Counted from the first letter of the stretch, positions 42,923 to 51,857 are shown. The stretch: DNA of 64,000 bases from Phycisphaerales bacterium (GCA_029260515.1 JAJDDC010000070.1:496001-560000), one strand, 5' to 3'. Program-made: numbers and translations. Notes: a model not told the origin generated them from the letters alone.

Positions 42923-44005
42923 ATGACCCCGACGACGACCGAATCACGCCCCCGCATCCTCACCGGCGACACGCCGACCGGGCGCCTGCACCTCGGGCAC
43001 TGGGTCGGCTCGGTCGAGAACCGCGTCGCGCTCCAGGACGAGTACGACTGCTATTTCCTCGTCGCGAATATGCACGCGTTCACGACGCGGGCCGACAAGC
43101 CGGACGAGATCCGCGAGAGCACTCTTGAGATCGTCAAGGACTGGCTCGCGTGCGGCGTGGACCCCGACAAGGCCACCGTCGTCCTCCAGTCCGAGATCCC
43201 CGCGATCGTCGAGCTGAGCTGGTACTTCGCCATGCTCATCCCCTTCAACCGGGTGATGCGCAACCCGACCCTGAAGACAGAGATCGACGCCAAGGGTCTG
43301 GGCGACCACTACAGCTTCGGTTTCCCGCTCTACGCCGTCGGGCAGTGCGCCGACATCCTCGTGTTCAGGCCCGAGCTTGTCCCCGTGGGCGAGGACCAGG
43401 TCGCGCACATCGAGATGACCCGCGAGGTCGCACGCCGATTCAACCAGGTCTACTGCGGCGTCGATCCCCAGACCGAGGACGCGGACTACGTCAACGCCGG
43501 CGGGCTCTTCCCGATCCCGCGGGCCAAGGTCGGACGCGTCGCCCGCCTGCCCGGGACCGACGGCGTCAACAAGATGTCCAAGAGCCTCAACAACGCCATC
43601 TTCCTCACCGACACGCCCAAGCAGGTGAAAAAGAAGCTCGGCCAGCTCTACACCGGGCGCCAGGGCATGGACGAGCCGGGCGACACCACCAACTCGCTCT
43701 TCCAGTACGTCCGCGCCTTCATCCACGACGAGGCCCGGGTTAGGGAACTCGAGGACCGGTACGCCAAGGGCGACAACATCGGCGACGGGCACGTCAAGGC
43801 CGAGGTCGCCGAGGCGATCAGCGGGCTGCTCGCGCCGATGCAGGATCGACGCGCCAGGTACGACACGCCCGGCGGCGAGGACGAGATCATCGACGTGATC
43901 CGCGCCGGGATCGCGAAGGCGACGCCGGTCGCCGAGCAGACGCTCGAGCGGGCGAAACTGGCGATGAAGCTCGATTTCACCCCCCGGACGATCTCGTTCG
44001 CCTGA
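42923..44005 (+). CDS. trpS: Tryptophanyl-tRNA synthetase
   Basis: Class I synthetase charging tRNA-Trp, 360 residues. The HIGH motif is H23-L-G-H26, and KMSKS is at 217-221. SFGFPLYAVGQCADIL and VPVGEDQVAHIEMTREVARRFN form the Trp pocket and dimer region. Length is slightly over E. coli TrpS (334). The 51-nt gap after the regulator gene has a candidate -10 adjacent to the start, so it probably has its own promoter. It is followed by two genes with the same start arrangement. Confidence 0.95.
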   Translation: MTPTTTESRPRILTGDTPTGRLHLGHWVGSVENRVALQDEYDCYFLVANMHAFTTRADKPDEIRESTLEIVKDWLACGVDPDKATVVLQSEIPAIVELSWYFAMLIPFNRVMRNPTLKTEIDAKGLGDHYSFGFPLYAVGQCADILVFRPELVPVGEDQVAHIEMTREVARRFNQVYCGVDPQTEDADYVNAGGLFPIPRAKVGRVARLPGTDGVNKMSKSLNNAIFLTDTPKQVKKKLGQLYTGRQGMDEPGDTTNSLFQYVRAFIHDEARVRELEDRYAKGDNIGDGHVKAEVAEAISGLLAPMQDRRARYDTPGGEDEIIDVIRAGIAKATPVAEQTLERAKLAMKLDFTPRTISFA

Positions 44006-44015
44006 GCCGCTCCCA

Positions 44016-44021
44016 TACGAT
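44016..44021 (+). promoter_or_regulatory. Candidate -10 for leaderless small-membrane-protein mRNA
   Basis: TACGAT, ending 6 nt before the GTG at 44028. Confidence 0.35.
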
Positions 44022-44027
44022 CTGCTC

Positions 44028-44234
44028 GTGGGCTGGACCTTCTGGATCATCGCGTCGGTCGTGCTCGCCCTGGGGGCGGGTATCGGGACGCTGGTCTGGT
44101 GGAAGGTGGGCGACCAGTGGGCGGACGCCGAGCACAAAAAGTTCGGCCCGCGCCGCAAGGGCGAGAGCGAGCACGCGGCCGCCCCGACCGTCATCGACGC
44201 GTTCGATCCCCCGCCCGAGCGGCGCGACGACTGA
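44028..44234 (+). CDS. Small single-helix membrane protein
   Basis: 68 residues: a membrane helix (about 4-25, WTFWIIASVVLALGAGIGTLVW) followed by a charged tail rich in Lys, Arg and Asp. GTG start at 44028 with TACGAT 6 nt upstream. No family was recognised. It lies between trpS and truA. The short frame is supported by the clean hydrophobic start and the promoter-like hexamer rather than by similarity. Confidence 0.5.
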   Translation: MGWTFWIIASVVLALGAGIGTLVWWKVGDQWADAEHKKFGPRRKGESEHAAAPTVIDAFDPPPERRDD

Positions 44235-44243
44235 ACGCCGCCG

Positions 44244-44249
44244 TACGCT
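44244..44249 (+). promoter_or_regulatory. Candidate -10 for leaderless truA mRNA
   Basis: TACGCT, ending 5 nt before the GTG at 44255. Confidence 0.35.
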
Positions 44250-44254
44250 TGGGC

Positions 44255-45163
44255 GTGCCCCGGTACAAGCTCACAGTCGCCTACGACGGGACGGCCTTCC
44301 ACGGCTGGCAGAAGCAGGAGCCGCTCGCGCCCGACCCGGGCGATCCCGCCTCCCCCGCCCAGCCCGCGACCGCCGACCGCCTTGAGGACCGGCCCGGGCG
44401 CATCGCGCTGCGGACGGTCCAGCACGTGCTCGAGCAGGCCGCCCGCGAGACCGTCCGCGAGCCGGTCCGCCTCGTCGGCGCCTCGCGCACCGACGCGGGC
44501 GTGCACGCGTGGGGCCAGGTCGCGGCGTTCACGTCCGAGCCCGAGCCCGACAAGGGCGTTGGCTGGCCCGCCGACCGCGGGTGCGACGCGCTCGTCCGCG
44601 CGCTCAACTCGCGCCTGCCCGACGACCTGTTCGTCCGCGACGCCGAGATCGTCGCCGACGAATTCGAGCCCATCGGCGGCGCGACAAGCAAGGCGTACAG
44701 CTACACCATCCACGCCTCGCCCACGCGCCCGCTCTGGGACCGGCAGTACGTTTACCATACGTGGCACGAGCTGGACCTGGGGAGGATGCAGCGTGCCGCG
44801 GCGGACCTCGTGGGCGAGCACGATTTCGCGAGCCTCGCCGCCGCCGGGCACGGCAGACAGACGACGGTGCGGACGATCTTCGACTGCGCCGTGACCGAGC
44901 TGCCCGTCCCGGACGCGTCGTCAACCGGCGGTAAGAAGGACGGCGCCTTCCCCGCCCGCCGCCACCGCATCGACGTCACGGGCAACGGCTTCCTCTACAA
45001 CATGGTCCGAATCCTCGCGGGCACGCTCGTCGAGGTCGGGCGGGGCAGGATCGAGCCCGACGCGATCCCCGCGATCCTGGTGTCGAAGGACAGGGCCAAC
45101 GCCGGCCCGACGCTGCCGCCCGAGGGGCTGCGGCTGGAGTGGATCAGGTATGGCGGACGGTGA
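44255..45163 (+). CDS. truA: tRNA pseudouridine(38-40) synthase
   Basis: Isomerises uridines 38-40 in tRNA anticodon stems. 302 residues; catalytic D80 in SRTDAGVHAWGQ, with YKLTVAYDGTAFHGWQ at the N-terminus and NGFLYNMVRILAGTLVEVG near the end. An insertion of about 20 residues (about 23-46, Pro/Asp/Ala-rich) sits before the RTVQ segment, pushing the catalytic Asp from 60 in E. coli to 80. The GTG at 44255 was chosen because the family sequence begins right after it and a TACGCT hexamer is 5 nt upstream. Confidence 0.93.
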   Translation: MPRYKLTVAYDGTAFHGWQKQEPLAPDPGDPASPAQPATADRLEDRPGRIALRTVQHVLEQAARETVREPVRLVGASRTDAGVHAWGQVAAFTSEPEPDKGVGWPADRGCDALVRALNSRLPDDLFVRDAEIVADEFEPIGGATSKAYSYTIHASPTRPLWDRQYVYHTWHELDLGRMQRAAADLVGEHDFASLAAAGHGRQTTVRTIFDCAVTELPVPDASSTGGKKDGAFPARRHRIDVTGNGFLYNMVRILAGTLVEVGRGRIEPDAIPAILVSKDRANAGPTLPPEGLRLEWIRYGGR

Positions 45164-45183
45164 GATGCAACTCCGGTCAGGAA

Positions 45184-45201
45184 CGCGAGCTCCCGCTCGC
45201 G
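45184..45201 (+). repeat. REP hairpin copy 1
   Basis: CGCGAGCTCCCGCTCGCG folds into a 7-bp stem with a 4-nt loop. It is identical to the core at 45830-45847, in the same orientation. Confidence 0.7.
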
Positions 45202-45235
45202 CCTGTGACCCGGCGCCGCGACGCGGGTCAGCCTC

Positions 45236-45264
45236 CTGATCCCAGACGCGAGCGGAAGCTCGCG
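45236..45264 (-). repeat. REP hairpin copy 2, inverted
   Basis: Core CGCGAGCGGAAGCTCGCG (45247-45264) is the reverse complement of copy 1 apart from one loop base. Its flank CTGATCCCAGA is the reverse complement of TCTGGGATCAG that follows copy 3. Confidence 0.7.
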
Positions 45265-45312
45265 AGAGCGTTCCCGGGCGCGTTCCGAGCCCTTTGCTAT
45301 TGGCATCGGAGC

Positions 45313-45318
45313 TACCCT
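45313..45318 (+). promoter_or_regulatory. Candidate -10 of the transposase gene
   Basis: TACCCT, ending 7 nt before the GTG at 45326. Confidence 0.3.
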
Positions 45319-45325
45319 CTTCGCC

Positions 45326-45814
45326 GTGTCCGAGCCCGTCGCCTACTTCATCACCTGGACATGCCGCGGAACATGGCTCCACGGCGATGCACGCGGTTCT
45401 TTCGAACGCATCACAGGTGCAAAACGCGCCGTGGCTCTGCCGCCCGACCCCACGCTCCGCCAGACGGAGCGTGGCGCCCGGAACCACGCCCCGCTGCTGC
45501 TCGACCCCGCGACCCGCGAAATCGTCGAGTCCGCCCTCCGGGAGGCGTCCGATCACAGGTCGTGGCGCATCCATGCCATCGCGGTCCGATCGAATCACGT
45601 CCACATCGTGGTCGGGGCGCCCGGGCGCACGCCCGAGTCTGTGATGCAGCAGCTCAAATCGCGAGCAACCGTTGCAATCCGAAGTGCGGGCAGAGCGGCG
45701 CCCGATCAACAGCCCTGGACCCGTCACGGCAGCACGAAGTACCTCTGGAAGCACGAGGAGCTGGCCGCGGCGATCGAGTACGTCAACGATTGGCAGGACC
45801 GTCCTCGGGGATGA
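45326..45814 (+). CDS. REP-associated tyrosine transposase (IS200-like Y1 domain)
   Basis: 162-residue single-strand HUH transposase. The metal-binding pair is H91-V-H93 in RSNHVHIVVG, and Y152 (AIEYVNDWQ) is the best candidate for the nucleophile. Features of this group seen here: FITWTCRGTWLHGD at the start and YLWKHEELAAAIEYV near the end. GTG start. Three REP hairpins surround it, which distinguishes a domesticated RAYT from a free IS200/IS605 element. The frame is intact. No second transposase-like gene is nearby. Confidence 0.85.
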   Translation: MSEPVAYFITWTCRGTWLHGDARGSFERITGAKRAVALPPDPTLRQTERGARNHAPLLLDPATREIVESALREASDHRSWRIHAIAVRSNHVHIVVGAPGRTPESVMQQLKSRATVAIRSAGRAAPDQQPWTRHGSTKYLWKHEELAAAIEYVNDWQDRPRG

Positions 45815-45829
45815 CACGCACGACGGGAT

Positions 45830-45858
45830 CGCGAGCTCCCGCTCGCGTCTGGGATCAG
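45830..45858 (+). repeat. REP hairpin copy 3 with extended flank
   Basis: Core CGCGAGCTCCCGCTCGCG, identical to copy 1, followed by TCTGGGATCAG, matching the flank of copy 2. It ends 17 nt before the GT4 ATG. Confidence 0.7.
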
Positions 45859-45875
45859 AATGTAGCGAACTCCAC

Positions 45876-47168
45876 ATGCCCCTCCGCATCCTCCACATCT
45901 CCACACGCCTCATCCTCGGCGGATCCCAGGAGAACACGCTCCTCTCGTGCGAGGGCCAGGCACGACTCGGGCACGACGTCCACCTCGCCTTCGGCCCCAT
46001 CTTCGGCCCCGAGGGCTCCATGCTCGACCGCGTCGTGGCCTTCAACAAACAAGCCCGGAGCGCGGGCGACGGGTCCGCGCGCCCCATCACAACCCACGAA
46101 CTCCCCCGCCTGGTCCGCGAGATCAACCCGATCAAGGACCACCTCTGCTTCCATCACGATCTGGAGCGATTGCTCCGCGAGGTCCAGCCCGATGTCGTGC
46201 ACACGCACTCGTCCAAGGCGGGGATCCTGGGTCGCTGGGCCGCGTGGCGCGCGGATCCTCGCCCCGCCATCGTCCACACGATCCACGGCCCGCCCTTCAT
46301 GCCCGTCGAAGGCGGGGCATTCATGCGCACGAAGATCCGCCTCAATAACCAGCTCTACACGCTCGCCGAGCGGTTCGCCGCGAAGCGCTGCGACGTGATC
46401 GTCTCCGTCGCCGACGCGATGACCGAGCAGTTCCTCGCCCGGGGCATCGGCACGCCCGAACAGTACATCACCGTCCGATCGGGCATGGAGACCGACGCGT
46501 TCCTCAACGCCCGCCCGGGCGAGTCGCGTGATGAGGTCCGCGCCGAGCTGGGGCTGGACGCCCATGATTTCGTCGTCGGGACTGTCGCACGCCTGGCCGA
46601 GCACAAGGGACACGACGATCTGCTCGACGCCCTGGAGGCCGACCTGCGCGCCCGCGCGGACTGGAAGCTGCTCTGGGTCGGCGATGGGTGGTGGCGCGAG
46701 CGTCTGATGCATCGTGTCCGCGAGATGGGCCTGGAAAAGCAGGTCGTCTGCACCGGGCTGGTCCCGCCCGAGCGCGTGCCCGCGATGATGCGCGCGATGG
46801 ACGTGCTCGCGCATCCTTCGTACAGGGAGGGCCTGCCGCGGACCGTGCCCCAGGCATTGCTTTGTGGGGTCTGCCCGGTCGCGTACGATGTGGACGGCAC
46901 GCGCGAGGCGTGCCGCGACGGCGTCACCGGGCGCCTCGTCGGGCTCGGCGACACCAAGGCCCTGGGCGACGCGATCCGGCGTCTTGCGGAGCACCCGCGT
47001 GAGCGCGCACAGCTGGCACAGCAGGGACGCGACGAGTGCGCACAGGCCTTCTCGGCCGAGGCGATGGTCCACGTGCTCGAGGACGTGTACCGCATGGCAC
47101 TTGATCGCGCCGGCCGGGCTCGTGCTGGCACTGGCGACGACGTCAGCGCGGGCCCAGGACCTGCTTGA
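45876..47168 (+). CDS. GT4-family glycosyltransferase
   Basis: 430-residue GT-B enzyme. Acceptor half: LRILHISTRLILGGSQENTL, DVVHTHSSKAGILGRWAA. Donor half: VGTVARLAEHKGHDDLLDAL, LLWVGDGWWRERL, and AHPSYREGLPRTVPQALLCG, the EX7E-type sugar-nucleotide motif. The GGSQENTLLSC opening is typical of bacterial surface-glycan mannosyl- or galactosyltransferases. It starts 17 nt after a REP copy, so the native promoter may be displaced or supplied by the REP region. The following secreted-protein gene overlaps its end. Confidence 0.87.
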   Translation: MPLRILHISTRLILGGSQENTLLSCEGQARLGHDVHLAFGPIFGPEGSMLDRVVAFNKQARSAGDGSARPITTHELPRLVREINPIKDHLCFHHDLERLLREVQPDVVHTHSSKAGILGRWAAWRADPRPAIVHTIHGPPFMPVEGGAFMRTKIRLNNQLYTLAERFAAKRCDVIVSVADAMTEQFLARGIGTPEQYITVRSGMETDAFLNARPGESRDEVRAELGLDAHDFVVGTVARLAEHKGHDDLLDALEADLRARADWKLLWVGDGWWRERLMHRVREMGLEKQVVCTGLVPPERVPAMMRAMDVLAHPSYREGLPRTVPQALLCGVCPVAYDVDGTREACRDGVTGRLVGLGDTKALGDAIRRLAEHPRERAQLAQQGRDECAQAFSAEAMVHVLEDVYRMALDRAGRARAGTGDDVSAGPGPA

Positions 47169-49110
47169 CCTGGATAAGCCCGAGACGCCAGACGTGGGCG
47201 AACGGGCGGCGCCGTTGGTTCTCGCAGAGACGCTCGAGGCCCAGGCCGCGCTGCTCGACGGCAGCGCCGACGCGTCGGCCGCGGCCCGCGGCGGGCTGCG
47301 CCGGCTGGCCGCGGCCCTGCTCCGCGAGGGGCATGCCGCCGGCGACGCGGGCGCGGTCCGCCTGCTCGCCGGGCGGACACTGGTCAACAACCTGGACGAG
47401 CTTGATGAGATCGCGGGCGGGGCGTGGCCCGACGACGTCGAGCGGCTGCTGGTCCTGGGCGATCTGAGCCGCGTGATCGGGCGACTGCCCGCGGACGACG
47501 ACGGGCTGGACCGGGCGCTGCGGGACGCGTTGTGGCGCCTGGGCGAGCGGGCGCCGACGCCGCCGACGGGCCTGGGGTGGGCCGAACCGGCAATCACGAG
47601 CGCCGATGACGCTGATGCGGGCGCGGAAGCGGCACGGGCCGCGGCCGAGCGTGTGCGCACGCTGGGTGTGGACGCCGAGACTATGGCGGGCGTCGATCGC
47701 CTGCTGGACCTGGCCGACGAGGCCGCGTCACGACGCGCCTTCGGCGCGTCGGCCGCCCGCGTGCGCGCGCTGCTGGTCGGCGCGGTCTCGGCGCTGGACG
47801 ATCCGCCGCGCTGGATCAGCGAGGACCGGCCCGCGGCGGGCGCGCGAGACATCGCCCTGGCGGCGGGCGCGGTGCTCGACCCGAGGCGGCGCGACGAGGG
47901 GCGCGATCGCCTCGCCCGGTACGCCGCGCTCGGCGACCTCATCGTGCGCGCCGACATGCTCGATCGGGGCAACGACGTCAGGGCCTTCCGCGAGCGGCTG
48001 TCGGGCTTCGTGGGCGATCTCCCCCCCGCGCCGACGCTCGAGGCGTTGTCGCGCGCGATGGACGTGCTCGACGCGATCGCGTCGGGCGAGCGCGACGAGA
48101 AGACACTGGTTCGGCGCCTCCGCCCCGCGTGGCGCTGGTCGCGCCGCTCGGGCGTGCTCGCGGCCCGCGCGCTGACCGAGCGCCTCGCGTCGATCGCCGA
48201 CACGCCCGAGCCCCTGACCGACCCGGGCGTGCTCAGCGACCTGGCCGCCGCCCGGGCGCCCCTGGAGCTGGGCCTGGCGCTGATCGGCCTCTCCGACCGC
48301 CTGGACCAGGATCCCTCGGGGCCCGCGGACCGCCCGGAGACGGGCGGCGACAGCGAGCGGATCGCGGCCCGCGTGCTCCGCGCGTCGGCGGACCTGGACG
48401 ACGCCGAGTCGGGCGGGGCGGCCCGCGCGCTGATCCAGCGGATCGCCGACGACCTGGCCCGGGCCGACGCGCGGGCGTCGGGCGGCGAGCCCCGCCTGGC
48501 GCGCGCGGCCAAAGACGCCCGCGAGACGGTCTACGCGGCGTGGGGCGCCGACGACAAGAACGACGCGGGCGACCCGGACGCGGCCCGCGCGTCCGTCGAA
48601 CGGATCGAACGCGTCGAGCGTTGGCTGCACGACGCCGAGGCGGTGCGCCGCGTCGGGGAGGGCGGCTCGCTCGCCCAGGCGTGGGCGGGCTTCGAACTCG
48701 CGCCCGAGGCGGCCGACGCGCTGCGGGGGGGCGTGGACGAGCACCCGCCCCGCCTGCTCGCGTGGATGGAAACCGCCGACTACGACCGGGTCGATGACCT
48801 GCTCGACCGGATGGACAAGGGGCACGCGCCGGTCGCGCTGGTCGGCGCGATCGAGCGCAGACTCCGGGCGATGTCGGGTTTCGACGGCGCCGACGCGTCG
48901 TGGAGCGTGCTCGCCCAGGTCGGCGCGGGCCCGCCCGACGCGTCGGGCGCGTGGCTTGTTGAGCAGCGGGCGAGGCTCGCGGGCCTGTGCGCGCGGGCCG
49001 AGGAACTGGCCGCGGCGAGCATCCGCGACGACCGGCCGGCGGCCAACGACCTCCGCGATGCGCTCAACACGACCGCCGAATCACTGCTGCGGGCGGTGGA
49101 GGGGCGGTAG
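47101..49110 (+). CDS. Large secreted helical protein of unknown function
   Basis: 669 residues if begun at the TTG at 47101, which gives a textbook signal peptide (IAPAGLVLALATTSARAQ). No ATG or GTG start lies in frame nearby upstream. It overlaps the GT4 gene by 68 nt in another frame. The rest is Ala/Arg/Asp-rich, almost all helical, with no recognised domain or repeat; Trp and Asp are frequent. It is presumably periplasmic. TTG starts are rare, so this start is tentative. Confidence 0.55.
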   Translation: MIAPAGLVLALATTSARAQDLLDLDKPETPDVGERAAPLVLAETLEAQAALLDGSADASAAARGGLRRLAAALLREGHAAGDAGAVRLLAGRTLVNNLDELDEIAGGAWPDDVERLLVLGDLSRVIGRLPADDDGLDRALRDALWRLGERAPTPPTGLGWAEPAITSADDADAGAEAARAAAERVRTLGVDAETMAGVDRLLDLADEAASRRAFGASAARVRALLVGAVSALDDPPRWISEDRPAAGARDIALAAGAVLDPRRRDEGRDRLARYAALGDLIVRADMLDRGNDVRAFRERLSGFVGDLPPAPTLEALSRAMDVLDAIASGERDEKTLVRRLRPAWRWSRRSGVLAARALTERLASIADTPEPLTDPGVLSDLAAARAPLELGLALIGLSDRLDQDPSGPADRPETGGDSERIAARVLRASADLDDAESGGAARALIQRIADDLARADARASGGEPRLARAAKDARETVYAAWGADDKNDAGDPDAARASVERIERVERWLHDAEAVRRVGEGGSLAQAWAGFELAPEAADALRGGVDEHPPRLLAWMETADYDRVDDLLDRMDKGHAPVALVGAIERRLRAMSGFDGADASWSVLAQVGAGPPDASGAWLVEQRARLAGLCARAEELAAASIRDDRPAANDLRDALNTTAESLLRAVEGR

Positions 49111-49138
49111 GACGGGGCGGGGGGTTGGCCTGAAGCCG

Positions 49139-50923
49139 TCAGAGCTCGACCATCTCCACATCCGGCTTGCGTTGCGTCGGCGCCGGCGGCGTGTGCACGT
49201 CGGTCGTGAAGACGCGGAGGGACTCGATCGCCTCGCCCATCTCGGCCCGCGTCGCCGCGGCGTCGAAGCGGGCGGCGCGGGGGAGCGTTGCGATCGCGTC
49301 GCCCGCGGGGACCTGGCCGGGCCCCTCGTCGATCACGTAGTCGGCGATCGTCGTCGCGGGGCGGTCCAGCTCGGCGCCGGCGTGCAGGGCGCACAGGTCG
49401 GCCGCGATCTGGCCCTCAGTCTTGGCGAACTGGATGGGCGGGATGGCTCTGGCGAAGACCTGCAGACGCCCGCGGGCGTTCTCGAACGTGCCGTCCTTCT
49501 CGGCCCAGCTGGCCGCGGGGAGCACGACGTCGGCGACCTCGCCCAGGCGCGACGCGAGCGTGTCGATCACGACGACATAGGGGTCGGTCAGGGCGGCGAC
49601 GAGCTCTTCGGTCGCCCAGTCCGAGGGGTAGTTCCCGGTGACGATGACGGCGCCGAACTCGTGGCGCTTGGCGCGAGCGACGAAGTCGTCGTACCCGGGC
49701 ACGCTCGAGGGGCTCGGCGAGGCGTGGGCGATCGCCTCGAGGACGCGGCGCACGCCCCGCGCGTTGGGCGCCTTCTCGGCGTACAGCTTGAACGCGCCCG
49801 CGTCTGTCTCGCTCGCGCCCTGTGGGAAGACCTTGTCCTCGCCCTGGAACGGGACGGGACCGACGGCCAGGACGGCCTCGGGGTCCAGCTCGCGGGCGAG
49901 CGTCGCGAGGGCGTAGGCCTCCTCGCAGGTGAGCATGGGGCTGACGAGCAGCGCCAGGCGCCCGCCGTGCTCGCGGGCGTTGGCGACGCCCTCGAGCGCC
50001 TGGTGGTAGGCGCGGACGAAGTCGGACTCGACGGGGGCGCCGAACTGGCGGCGGACGGGCGTGGTGAGGCGGAGCTCGGAGTGGACGAACTTCCACGAGT
50101 AGCGGACCTCGTCGGTGATCCACCAGCCGTTGACCTCGCGGTTCTCGCGCGGGCGCACGCGGTAGATCTTGCCCTCGTTGTGGTCGATCCAGAGGTTGTC
50201 GCCGCTGGCGGTGTAGGGGTCGATCGAGGGCGTGGACTTGAGGAACCAGACGCGCTGGGCGAAGAGGAAGTCCTTGTCGAGCAGGGCGCCGACGGGGCAC
50301 AGGTCGATGACGTTGGCCGACAGCTCGTTGTCGAGTGGGATGCCGGGGAAGACGTCGATCTGGCTCTGGTTGCCGCGCCCGTCGATCATCAGCTCGGCGC
50401 TGCCCGGGATCTCCTGGGCGAAGCGGACGCAGCGTGTGCACATGATGCACCGGTCGGCGTAGATGTAGACGTTGGGCCCGAGGTCCTTCTTGGGCTGCTT
50501 GACCTTGACCTCCTGGAATCGGGAGGTCCCACGCCCGTACTTGTAGCTGAAGTCCTGGAGCGTGCACTCGCCCGCCTGGTCGCAGACCGGGCAGTCGAGC
50601 GGGTGGTTGATGAGCAGGTACTCCATCACCGCTTTTTGGTTGGCGACGGACTTGGGGCTGTCGGCGTGCACGACCATGCCCTCGGCCGCGTCGGTCGAGC
50701 ACGTGGGCAGCAGCTTGCCGCCCATCATGGGCTCGAGCCTGCCCTCGTTGCGGGGGTTGGGCGCGTGGATCTCGGCCAGGCAGATGCGGCACTGGGCCGG
50801 GATCGACAGCCCCGGGTGGTAGCAGTACTGCGGGATCTCGACAGCGTTGCGGTTGGCGATCTCGAGGATCTTCTCCCCCGGGGAGAACTCGCACGCGACG
50901 CCGTTGATGGTGATGGTGGGCAT
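49139..50923 (-). CDS. nuoG: NADH-quinone oxidoreductase subunit G (NuoG-like)
   Basis: 594-residue iron-sulfur subunit of complex I. Cluster ligands are complete: C34, C45, C48, C75 for [2Fe-2S]; H107, C111, C114, C120 for one [4Fe-4S]; and C159, C162, C165, C209 for the other. A molybdopterin-oxidoreductase-like domain fills the rest, with VVLPAASWAEKDGTFENARGR. It is shorter than E. coli NuoG (about 900). No other nuo gene is adjacent, so the rest of complex I must be elsewhere. Relatives such as formate dehydrogenase or hydrogenase subunits were considered but the N-terminal layout fits NuoG. Confidence 0.87.
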   Translation of the reverse strand: MPTITINGVACEFSPGEKILEIANRNAVEIPQYCYHPGLSIPAQCRICLAEIHAPNPRNEGRLEPMMGGKLLPTCSTDAAEGMVVHADSPKSVANQKAVMEYLLINHPLDCPVCDQAGECTLQDFSYKYGRGTSRFQEVKVKQPKKDLGPNVYIYADRCIMCTRCVRFAQEIPGSAELMIDGRGNQSQIDVFPGIPLDNELSANVIDLCPVGALLDKDFLFAQRVWFLKSTPSIDPYTASGDNLWIDHNEGKIYRVRPRENREVNGWWITDEVRYSWKFVHSELRLTTPVRRQFGAPVESDFVRAYHQALEGVANAREHGGRLALLVSPMLTCEEAYALATLARELDPEAVLAVGPVPFQGEDKVFPQGASETDAGAFKLYAEKAPNARGVRRVLEAIAHASPSPSSVPGYDDFVARAKRHEFGAVIVTGNYPSDWATEELVAALTDPYVVVIDTLASRLGEVADVVLPAASWAEKDGTFENARGRLQVFARAIPPIQFAKTEGQIAADLCALHAGAELDRPATTIADYVIDEGPGQVPAGDAIATLPRAARFDAAATRAEMGEAIESLRVFTTDVHTPPAPTQRKPDVEMVEL

Positions 50924-51065
50924 GGGCGGTCCGGAGGGTACAGGACGTCGGGAGATGCGCCGAGGGGCTCGCCTGGGCCCCCGGGCGGGTCCGGGCAGGG
51001 ACTGTAGGGGGCGGGCGTGGGCCCGGGGCCGCTCCGGTGGGCGGGTCGGGGGCGCCGGCGGGCGG

Positions 51066-51776
51066 TTACGGGGCGCCCGGGATCATCGGCGGCTCGGCCG
51101 AGGGCTGCTCGCGCTCACGCCGGCGCTGCTCGCGGGCCACGCGGATCCGCTCGACGACGGCGACGAACCGCGGGTCGTCGCGCAGCGGCTCCAGGTCCGG
51201 CTCGTGCACGACCCGGGCGAGGTGGTGCGGCTCGGACTCGACGGCGGTCTCCAGCGCGTCCAGCGCCTTGCCGCGCCAGCCCGCCAACGCGTACACGCGG
51301 GCGTGCCAGTACGCGCCCAGCCGCCAGGCGCTGTTGCGCTCGATCTGGTCGGCGGCCTCGACCCACGCCGCCCGGGCCTCGCCGCGACGCCCCAGCGCGT
51401 CCAGGGCCCATCCCCGGTAGTACAGGCTGATCCAGCGGGGGTGACTGTCGTCGTCAACCGCGCGGGTCAGCTCGTCCAGGCGCCGCCAGGCGATGTCCGC
51501 GGGGTAGGAGAGGCCCAGCCGCTCGCGGGCCTGGGCCAGGCGGAGCCACGCGAACTCGCGTTCGGGGTACTCGTCGGCGATCTGCGCGGCTTGGGCGGCG
51601 ATCAGCTCCCAATCGCCCGAGCCCAGCTCGCGGTCCAGGCGGTAGCGGGCGGCCTGCCAGCGTCCCTCGGCCTCGCCCCGCGCGATCCCGGCGTCGGGCG
51701 AGGGAGCCGAGACCACGAGCACCACGCCCGCGGTCAGCACGCCGACGATGGCCGAACTCGTCACGATGTTCCTCAT
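51066..51776 (-). CDS. TPR-like protein with N-terminal membrane anchor
   Basis: 236 residues. A hydrophobic N-terminus (MRNIVTSSAIVGVLTAGVVLVVSAP) gives either an anchor or signal peptide. The remainder is helical with repeating motifs such as WLRLAQARERLGLSYPADIAW and YRGWALDALGRRGEARAAW, fitting tetratricopeptide repeats. The ATG at 51776 starts the hydrophobic segment and was chosen over a longer frame to 51821. It lies upstream of nuoG on the same strand, with 142 nt between. Confidence 0.65.
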   Translation of the reverse strand: MRNIVTSSAIVGVLTAGVVLVVSAPSPDAGIARGEAEGRWQAARYRLDRELGSGDWELIAAQAAQIADEYPEREFAWLRLAQARERLGLSYPADIAWRRLDELTRAVDDDSHPRWISLYYRGWALDALGRRGEARAAWVEAADQIERNSAWRLGAYWHARVYALAGWRGKALDALETAVESEPHHLARVVHEPDLEPLRDDPRFVAVVERIRVAREQRRREREQPSAEPPMIPGAP

Positions 51777-51857
51777 CGGGCCGCGCTGCACGCGTGTTCT
51801 CCGTCGGGTCGAGCGACCCACGAGAACAGTACTCGCCCGCCGCCCCTGCGGTTGCTC

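Larger units (their letters stand above)
45184..45858 (+). mobile_element. REP-RAYT unit (single-gene transposase with three REP hairpins)
   Basis: A REP-associated tyrosine transposase gene bounded by REP-type hairpins: two inverted copies upstream (45184-45201 and 45236-45264) and one downstream (45830-45858). It sits between truA and a GT4 gene whose ATG is only 17 nt past the last copy. This is the usual RAYT layout, in which the transposase acts on REP single strands. Confidence 0.7.

Noticed and set aside
45184-45858. A full IS200/IS605 insertion sequence
   Set aside because: The transposase is of the short RAYT type, the ends are REP hairpins, and no accessory TnpB gene or target duplication was seen.
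49139-50923. Formate dehydrogenase or hydrogenase subunit
   Set aside because: The order of the three iron-sulfur ligand groups and the 594-residue layout fit NuoG better.
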